This document shows positions 56,364 through 64,000 of a DNA stretch of 64,000 bases, in pieces. Origin of the DNA: Eucalyptus grandis (taxonomy: Eukaryota > Streptophyta > Magnoliopsida > Myrtales > Myrtaceae). A program made the translations under genes and the position numbers. The notes under the pieces are model-generated. The model made no database searches. It was given only the letters and a program-made list of their open reading frames with translations, and had not been told where the DNA came from. Each line of letters starts with the position of its first letter. Position 1 is the first letter of the stretch. The stretch spans positions 6,701,001-6,765,000 of the forward strand of contig NC_052622.1 in assembly GCF_016545825.1 (NCBI RefSeq). The letters run 5' to 3'.

Positions 56364-56841
56364 CTCAGTGAAGACGAGCAAAAATGAAGAAGGTTGTACA
56401 TCTCTGTATCCGGCTGTGACCATTCCTTTGAAGGTTGGCTCGGATGTGAATGCAATTGTTAGGTTCTTTATGTTTGATCGAATCTGCGACATGTACTTGG
56501 CAAAACAAGGTAACCATCTCCAGATATCAATTTTGAAGAAAATGCTCAATGCAACTTTGGTTGGAACTTTTAGAAAATTTACACTTACGCTAAAAAGGGG
56601 GCACTAGGAGGTTTCGCACGATGAGTCCAAGTGGGTATTCCAAGATTTGTGCCCCCAGAAAATTTTTAAGGATCAGTCGAACGGGTACCTTGTTGTCGAC
56701 GCTTGCATTTTTGGAGTGGAGGTTTTCATCATCAAGAACTTTGGCATAGGTGAATGTCTAACACTAATTAAGGGTACATTCTCACGGACACGTGAATGGA
56801 AGATAGCAAATTTCTCAAGTTTGGTAGAACAATCCTGCTAG
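56364..56841 (+). pseudogene. MATH gene remnant, exons 3-4 (unit 3)
   Basis: Near-identical to 11504-11985. The exon 3 part reads LYPAVTIPLKVGSDVNAIV and FDRICDMYLAKQ, with a donor near 56510. The exon 4 part reads FKDQSNGYLVVDACIFGVEV and TREWKIANFSSL, ending at TAG near 56839. It shares the 2-bp loss after 'gaagac', so it was already broken before the units duplicated. Confidence 0.75.
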
Positions 56842-58405
56842 TCTAAAATATTTTTTTGCTAGAGATTAGATATCATAACTTAAAATTTTTTGCTAGAGAT
56901 TAGATATCATAACTTAAATTTCTTAAATATGTTAAGTTTCTATAGGAATGATATCTTTGGCGTTTGCTTATAGATTTGTTTCATACGAGACCAAGATTTT
57001 CCAAAAGAATCGCGGTCCATATCAATAAAAATCAAAAGACGTGGTGCCACATTTAATAGAAGGATAACATTGCAACGAATTTCAAAAAACCAAAAAGAAG
57101 AAGAAGAAGTAGGTAACGGATTGAATTGATGATCGAGCCAAAGGTTACAACAAGTGGGGTGGTTCGATCATCAAATAAATGGAGACTTATAAGACAATTC
57201 CAATGACTTCACACGAAGAATAAATGTTGGGTCGTGGGGCCTCTTGTCTGCACTCGACTTATACTAAAATATGTGATTTGAATTCCTTAAAAATGACACT
57301 ATACTATTTGTCCTTCAAATTGGATTTTGCCTTGTTAAATATTTAATAAACTATAAATAAGTCATATTATGGGCAAACTGCCTTATCAAAAAAAGAAATA
57401 AAATATTATAAATTATACATGCCATAGATAAACAAATTATTGCTTTTCATTGGACTTTTGACGTTTTATTCCTAAAACAAATTTTCATGATTTCTTTGTA
57501 ATCATCCATCATATATGGCCCCGCTAAGGAAAAAATTATGAACGATCCCCAATTTTGAATCAGTAAAATTGCAAAACTTGAAAAGGCTTCATTACAAAAT
57601 GTCATCTCTTTAACTAAAAGTACCAATTTAAATATTTTTTTGGGATAATCGCTCAAAATTCCTTGTAAAGTTTGAACTTTAACAATGCTTCACGATAGAC
57701 TGTTAAAAAGTAAATATTATCTCTCTTAACTTTGACAATTTTGGGTTATGGCACTTTTGGGAACACTTCTATAACGTCATTAATATAATTTAAGAGGGTG
57801 GGGAGGGGGGCGGACACGCTGTCAATGGAGCTAAAACAATGCAGCAAAATTATTTTGATAAGAAAAACGAGGTAATTATTTTTACTTCCCTATTTCTCTG
57901 TTTCTTTGTTCTCTAGAACTGTTTTGGAATAAAATCCGTTTGGTAACGCAATTTGATTTTTCAATTTCTGTTCCAAAAATAGATTTAAAAAAAAAATCAG
58001 AAGTCTTCTCAATTTTTAGCGAAAATCAATTTCGGTTACATAAATTTTGTTATTTGCACTCTTAATAATTATGTAAATAAAATAAAATAAAAAATCAGCG
58101 AATGCAATTAAAGTTAGAGTTGACGAGGCGGTTTCAAAATTTAAGAAAGGTTGTGCAATCATGCCTAAAATCGAGGAAAGAATCCGTAACTTTTCAAAAA
58201 GTCAGGATTACGATCCAATGGGAAGGTGGCAAATTTGGGAGATTTTGAGCGGTCAACTTTCTTGATGATTTTCTCCGAACGAAGCGACTGAATCTTGGGA
58301 AACCCTAAAAAAAAGCAGTCTTTTTCTTCCATATCTCTCACTCCATCAAAGACCTTCGGAGCCATCAAGCATCATCTGTGCTGTAGCAACAAGAAGAATC
58401 ACACT
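56842..58405. other. AT-rich spacer and upstream region of MATH copy D
   Basis: No gene. Contains the same 33-34-bp tandem word near 56857-56925 and a shorter (GAA)n tract near 57095-57110. The stretch from 58080 on is conserved upstream of B, C and D and should include the promoter. Confidence 0.55.
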
Positions 58406-60515
58406 ATGTCAAAGAGAAAGAAAGAAGCAACGGATTCAAATGCTGCTAGAGTGGGCGACGAACATGATGGTACCGTTTCCCTCCTTGAGTTTCTCCCAGA
58501 AACAACAAATGATAATCAACAAGTGGAATTTGTCCCAAGTAAAACAATATAGTTCATGTGCTGCATGAGTCTCTCTCTTGCTGGTGGTTAAAAGATTTTC
58601 GATGTACTAGGATTTTCCAATTGTTACATGAATAACTTGGAGTCTCGGGTATAATTTGCACTAGGGATTAAAGTAAGAACTTGTCGGTTGATCGGTTTCT
58701 TCTGTTTTTTTTTTTTTTTTCAATCCAGTACTGTCGACAGAGCTTAGATATGTTGTGCCAGCACATTTTGTGCTCAAGATTAAGTCTTTCTCTTTGTTCG
58801 CGAAGAAAAACATGGAGAAGTATGAATCTGGCGAGTTCGAAGCAGGAGGATATAAATGGTTCGTTTCTGTTCTCTCCAGTCTCTACCTCACTCTAACATT
58901 CGAAGGCATAAAAGAACTATATACGCTGGTTTAACGTCAGGTGGCCGAAAAACATCGGTCAACTAACTTTTGAAGAGAATGAACATAATATAGAATCCTA
59001 TGGCTATGCCCCAAGTTTGGGCCTTTCTTTCAGAGGATGGTTTATATACTTTACAGGCATTAATTTCTGTTACTGCTAAGAGCCTGGTGTTTGGACCCTT
59101 TGTAGTTTCGTATATTTATCCAAAGTAAGGTAACATTTTTTTCTAAGATAAAGAGATCGTTGTGAGATTATATGTCGCTTCAGTAATCAGAAGTTGAAAT
59201 ACTTCAAAGATTCTAAGAATAATTATGGTCAACTGACGACGGGAGACTTTTCGTGTACATTCCATGATCGGGGAGCATCTTGATTCTGCAGGAAACTGAT
59301 CCTCTATCCCAATGGAGACAAGAGCCGAAACGGAGAAGATCACGTCTCGGTATATCTGGCGGCATCTGGGATGAGTCCTTTTCAACTTGGTTCGGAGATC
59401 CACGCGGTCGTCAGGCTCTCCGTGCATGATCAAACCTGCGATAGATACTTCACTGTACAAGGTAAAAGATCTGTAACAGCAGCCCGAAAAGCAAAGATAT
59501 TGTCACCTTCTGAACACTAATAAGGAATTGACGGAACTTTGCTTGTGAAATGAAGGGAGAGTCGCGAGGTTTCACGCGTTGAAAACCGAATGGGGGGTTC
59601 CGAGATACATGTCTCTGAAAACTTTCACCAACCCATCGAATGGGTACCTCGTGGATGACACCTGTGTCTTCGGAGTGGAGGTTTTCGTCATCAAGAGCTC
59701 AGGAGTTGGCGAATGTTTGATGCTGAAAGAGAGCGCATCATACACTCACGAATGGAGGATATCGAGGCTGTCGAGCCTGGGGGATGAATCTTTCTCTGAT
59801 GTGTTCGCTGCTGGAGACCACAAATGGTAACTTCAAATTACAAACTTTTTTTCAATGACAACTCTTGCTCTTGCGCATATTTACTTTTTACCTTTCTATT
59901 GCTACTACTTTTTCATTTTCTTCCCCAGGAAGGTGACGCTGTTCCCGAGGGGTGATTTGGCTAACAGAGGCCAATGCCTTTCGATGTATCTCGTTCTAGT
60001 TGATGCGAACAATCTGGCTTCTGGGCAGAAAATGAACGTCAAATTCATCCTTCGATTAAAAGACCAAAACAACATTTTACGCGGTCAGCAAGGTAAGTGC
60101 TTGTTCTCAGGAGTGGGATGAGAGGTCCACTTCAAGGCCATTGTCATTAGTAGCGAAAACAGAAAGTCCAGAGTGATTCACAATGTCAACTGCACGATGA
60201 GCTTTGCTCTCGCCACAGCACACCGCTAAATAAATTGCACCCGTTAATGAGTAGAGAATTTGGTTTGTTCATGTAGTCCGTATAGTTAGAAACCGCTGAA
60301 ATCTCTTAATGTTTCCAGACTTTAATTTTCTGCCCTCTTGCTCTTGTCCTTGCCATTTTGCAGTTTGTACTACTGTATGGTTGAGTAGCTCCGCCACGAG
60401 CTGGGGTTGGCCTACTTTCATGCCGCTGACAACGGTTGGGAAATGCTTGATGGATGATTCATGTGTCATTGAAGCCGAAGTCATGGTGCTCGGAACAGTT
60501 AGCAAATTGCCATGA
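58406..60515 (+). CDS. MATH-domain (TRAF-like) protein, copy D, complete six-exon gene
   Basis: Exons 58406-58469, 58729-58858, 59292-59461, 59562-59826, 59929-60092 and 60364-60515 sum to 945 nt, 314 residues, with consistent phases 1,2,1,2,1 and no internal stop. The protein is a basic N-terminus MSKRKKEATDSN, MATH domain 1 ([56 protein letters not shown]), then MATH domain 2 (EWRISRLSSL, FAAGDHKW, LFPRGDLANRGQCLS, WGWPTFMPLTT, CVIEAEVMVLGTVSKLP). Plant double-MATH proteins are thought to act as protein-binding modules near ubiquitin machinery; the partners are unknown. It is the best candidate for a working gene in this window. The alternative exon 1 donor at 58539 also keeps phase here, which B and C do not allow. 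Confidence 0.85.
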
Positions 60516-61440
60516 CAGAAATGTCATGTACTGGATGTGTTCACAATCAAACAATCATCGTTAGTTCTTTTCCCGTGACATATAATATATGGATTGGATG
60601 TGCTCGTTGCTGATGCTAAATTTTAGTTGACAAAACTAGGGCGTACATTTATGTAGAGATAAATAAATGAATAAAGAGTAAAAAGAACAAAGGCTCAATT
60701 CGGTCTTGGTCCAATTTGTGCAGCCCGCGAGAACACCCTTTAACCCAACTCACATCATATTATTTTACCACACTGTTCTATTATCACATTAGATTGACGT
60801 GTGGTTTTCATTGTAGCTCATGGGATCATGTCCCGGGCTTATAACAAGTCATGTAATATATTTTACCTGACTTGTATAGAGTTTACTTTTTAAAATCCAC
60901 TCTTATCTTTCATTATCTCTCTGATGTGTTGTTTTGAATTCCTCATATGGCATTCATGTTTTGAATTTTCAGTTTTGTTCAACAATTAGGATACACTTTA
61001 GGAGTGACTTAAATTGAATATCCATGCATGAACACTTGGTAAAAAGAACCTTATGATTTTACATTTCGACGGAATCACATGAACCACTTTTTAGATAAAA
61101 AAATTTAGTTTAGGTATTGAAGAGCACTAATTAATTAATTTGTGTAATCAAGTTTCTAAATTTAGGAGCTGTAGTTCATAAGAAGTTGAGCATATTTTCA
61201 TGGGTCCCTTATAGAATAGAATCCTATCTTTAGATCAATCAAATTTGAATTTTTTAACATCGCGCACGGTAAGGGTCTGGAGAAACTCATGCTGAATGAG
61301 ATCGCAAATCTTGAATGGAGGCGATGCTAGTTTATGCTCAATAATTTGCTAAAGTCGCTTCTCCAAGTCCCACTTTGGGAGGGTCGCGACAGTGTTCTTA
61401 TAGTAATTCTTTTGCACCCAACGCTACATCTAGCTAGGTT
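60516..61440. other. 3' flank of copy D and relic LTR (unit 3), without LINE
   Basis: Matches 15698-16545 and 42108-43090. At about 61406 the sequence passes directly from 'agtgttcttatagtaa' to a 35-bp stretch and then the unit E/F upstream region. The LINE fragment seen in units 1 and 2 is absent. Confidence 0.6.
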
Positions 61441-63542
61441 CTCGCAGACATTGTCATAAGTATTGTCGATACTCCTTATTAAATAAGTTGCAATAATTAG
61501 CATTTTCGGCGTGAGTCTCCATATGGCAGAGACGAAAGTGCATTTTCAAACTTCTCTTGATGTTACATAAAAAGTAGAATTAGTTAGATTGCATATGACA
61601 AATTATAAAAATGGTCTTGGTAACGAGTGCCTCTTGGACATTGATTAACCATAATTAGTAATGAAATGTTTTCACTTTTAATGCAGTGACCGTGCTTAAA
61701 GCAGGAAAGATTGTGCTTTGGTAATTAAAATTTTTATATATTTGAATGTTTGATAAAAGTCCATAGGGCAATGTTATCTCATTAAGAATAGCAAATATAT
61801 AAAATATTGTGACTTCTTAAGGTCATGGTGCAAAAAAAATATAAACCAAAAAAGAAACACATATAGTTTACATATGTACTATAATTTTTATTTTTTTTAT
61901 CCGGTCAAGATTGAAATTGGAGGGCTAATGGGGGTTACTGCATTTTCGCCTAAGCACAGGAAAAGAAAAGGAATTTTGATCATCTTAATTTGATCACTAC
62001 ATTTCTTTCCCAAAAAACGAAGCGACCGAATCTTGGAAAAAGAAGAAGAAGAAGCCTATTTAGATTAAGTAGCACTGATATTGACACATGACACGACACG
62101 ATACAACATGCCGATATGTCGTTTTTAAAAATATAGAGAATTCCGACACGTTGAAACGAGTTGTATATTAAATATATATTTATATATATTACATTATAAT
62201 TAATTTGAATCAAATTCATCAATAAATAAATAATTGAAAAAACCTAGAATAAATATACACTAAAACAATTAATCCATCATTTATTAACATCATTCATTGT
62301 TTCAATTTGATAAATTCAACTTTATTTCAATAATTCATAAAACTTGAAGAAAAAAATCCATATTTTGGACTCACATGTTAAATATGTTGAAAGTGGAGAA
62401 AAAAACCTTAAAGGGTGAAAGTGGGAGTCAGAAGAGAAAAGAATACTATACTTTTATTATTTATTTATTTATTATTCTTATTATTGTGTTTTATTTTTTC
62501 CCCACACACACACACACACATATATATATTGACCTCTCATTTATTGAATTTTTAAAATTGACATCGATATCGGAATCACGTGTTAGAAACTTATATATCG
62601 TAATTTTGACACTCGAGTGTCAAGAAAGTTGATCAGTTGTTAGATTTTTGGATATGTGTTGACTGATTGTCGAAGAGTGTTTGTGAGTGTTGAACACATG
62701 TCGGTCATCCGACATGACATCCTTCTTCCATTTAATACGAAACACCCCTGACCAAAAACCATCAAGAATCACCATAATTTGAATTCCTAGAAGCTGAAGA
62801 AACGAGAAATATTAAAAAAATAAAATAGATTTTTTTATTGAGTTAAAATTATGAAAAATCTCAAATTTATAATAACTTTATTTCAAATTAATTTATGACT
62901 ATAAAAAAATTCCAAACAAGTACATCTTCGAGAATTTATTATAAATTAATTTTTTTGGTCATAGAAAACTAAAAATTGATACATTTGTAACAATTTTATT
63001 ATTTCCTTAATTTTCTTTAAATTGTATTAATATAACAAAAAAAAATCACAAAATGACTTTAAATTAGTACACCGCTCAATTGTTACGTGTCATTTAATTC
63101 AGTAGTTTGTCGATGAAATTTAATGGAAATTGATGGAATGATAAATTTGTCACATGTGGTGGCCAAGTTTGGACTAAGTCATTAGTGTACTAATTCGGGT
63201 TTTTTTAATGGTAATCACCCATTATTTTTTCGAAAATAGTGAAATGGAACCAAGCCGATGATGGCACGTGGGTTCGCATTTAGTTTTTATAAATATATAT
63301 AATACATGCTTTATAAATCGAGAATCAGCACAGAGAAAAGAAGGGAACTTTGAATATGAATCGATTCGAACTACAGTCTCGATTCTCTACCTCTCTGCTT
63401 CCTCAATGAGGAGTTCCTCGGAACGGAGCGACTGAATCTTGGAAAACCAAAAAAAAAAAAAAAAAGTCTTTTTTCTTCCATGTCTCTCACTCCACAAAAG
63501 ACCAAGCATCATCGGTACTGTAGCTACTGGAAGAACCATACG
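61441..63542. other. Upstream region of MATH copy F
   Basis: Matches 44772-46267 apart from an extra 660 bp at about 62067-62725, which is absent from copy E. A TATA-like TTTATAAA lies at 63310-63317. No gene. Confidence 0.55.
62067..62725. mobile_element. Unclassified insertion of about 660 bp upstream of copy F
   Basis: Present in F and missing between 'gcctctttagat' and 'ccttcttccaat' of copy E. Both ends carry 'gacat'/'atgtcg' words (about 62090-62120 and 62698-62722) in inverted arrangement. The interior is AT-rich with (TTAT)n at 62453-62490 and a CA/TA microsatellite at 62503-62529. It could be a MITE or the remains of a larger element. The edges are approximate. Confidence 0.45.
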
Positions 63543-63795
63543 ATGCTAAAGAGAAAGAAAGAAGCAAAGGATTCAAATGTTGCTGAAGTGGGCAACGAAC
63601 ATGGAGGCAGCATTTCCCTTTTTTAGTTCCTCCCAAAAGCAAGAAATGAAAATGAACTCGTGGAATTTTATGGCGTGACGATGCGTCTATTGATCTTCTT
63701 CAGTTGATCTCTTTTTCCCTTTCGGGGTTGTTGTTGTTGTTGTTGTTTCCCCGTTGGTGATTTTTGAGGGGTTTTAACTGAGCAGAGATAACTAC
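63543..63795 (+). pseudogene. MATH gene second subtype, copy F, exon 1 and start of exon 2
   Basis: ATG 63543 opens MLKRKKEAKDSN. TAG at 63624-63626 (Glu in copy E) and loss of the conserved exon 1 donor (GGTACC in E reads GGCAGC here, near 63606) inactivate it. Exon 2 begins after 'gagcag' (63785) with ITTET, and similarity ends at about 63800, where GC-rich sequence starts. Confidence 0.75.
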
Positions 63796-64000
63796 GGAGA
63801 CTGGTGCGGCTCGCCGCGAATAGGTAGTACGAGCTCGGTCGTACCTGTCCGCCGCCGTTCCGCCTTGCATCTCGACCCGAGCGGCCCGACGCCGGTTGCT
63901 GCTCGCCGCCGCTCCCCCGTCCGGGCCAAGCCGTTGCTCGCCGCTGCTACCCCCCCCTCAGCCCGGGACATCCTCCCATCCACGGCTGCGGCCGCGCGAG
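63796..64000. other. GC-rich sequence of unknown origin at the window end
   Basis: An abrupt shift from AT-rich MATH sequence to about 200 bp rich in 'cgccgccg', 'gcggcccg' and 'tgctcgccgc' words. It interrupts MATH exon 2 of copy F. It is probably the edge of another inserted element, but no terminus or target duplication can be judged inside the window. Confidence 0.4.

Larger units (their letters stand above)
3530..63795. repeat. Three-unit tandem segmental duplication of the MATH/RBR cluster
   Basis: Unit 1 about 3530-36190, unit 2 about 36191-46702, unit 3 about 46703-63795. They share the order RBR pseudogene, MATH remnant, six-exon MATH gene, relic LTR, LINE (units 1 and 2), MATH subtype 2 start. 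Spacers as well as genes are conserved, so whole segments were copied. Size differences come from transposons and deletions. Confidence 0.8.

Noticed and set aside
62375..62632. 85-codon frame in the insertion upstream of copy F
   Set aside because: Reads microsatellite and AT-rich sequence, with no homology or gene context.

Overview
This window is plant nuclear DNA, most likely from a woody eudicot. It has GT-AG introns, a tandemly amplified double-MATH (TRAF-like) gene family, RBR-type E3 ligase pseudogenes, and nested Copia, Gypsy/Ogre and LINE elements. A Myrtaceae (Eucalyptus-like) source is a guess from the general look of the MATH cluster and is not proven. I see no bacterial-type features.

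The backbone is a tandem segmental duplication of roughly 8-10 kb, counted without transposons. Each unit holds, in order: an RBR E3-ligase pseudogene, a degenerate MATH remnant (exons 3-4), about 1.2-1.6 kb of AT-rich spacer, a six-exon MATH gene, a relic LTR, a LINE fragment (absent from unit 3), and the first two exons of a second MATH subtype. Unit 1 (about 3.5-36.2 kb) is swollen by a TNT1-like Copia (4867-10289) and an 18.2-kb Ogre/Tat-type Gypsy element (17762-35975). Unit 2 (about 36.2-46.7 kb) is the most compact. Unit 3 (about 46.7-63.8 kb) carries a second Copia (47469-55437), whose 5' LTR is itself split by a 3.3-kb solo-LTR-like insertion (47612-50950). An older MATH copy, A, lies to the left at 1237-2989.

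The MATH copies are in different states. D (58406-60515) is open throughout, 314 codons over six exons. B (13580-15697) is open with a 27-bp in-frame tandem duplication. A is open from exon 2 to the stop but has no recognisable exon 1. C (39386-42107) is broken by a 74-bp deletion in exon 4. E (46268) and F (63543) are truncated, with a frameshift and a nonsense codon respectively. The three RBR copies all carry the same in-frame TGA, so that gene died before the array was amplified.

The Ogre-like element has 2.1-kb LTRs with a TATA box, a primer-binding-site candidate, an extra ORF before gag that resembles the plant DUF7745/mobile-domain family, gag, protease plus G-patch, RT, two RNase H domains and an integrase. 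A 4.4-kb 3' noncoding region contains a higher-order tandem array. All its reading frames are broken. The most unusual point in it is a second copy of the gag zinc-knuckle module, placed between the G-patch and the RT. No gene set in the window forms a new pathway. The interest lies in the duplication history, the nested insertions and the MATH family's birth and death.
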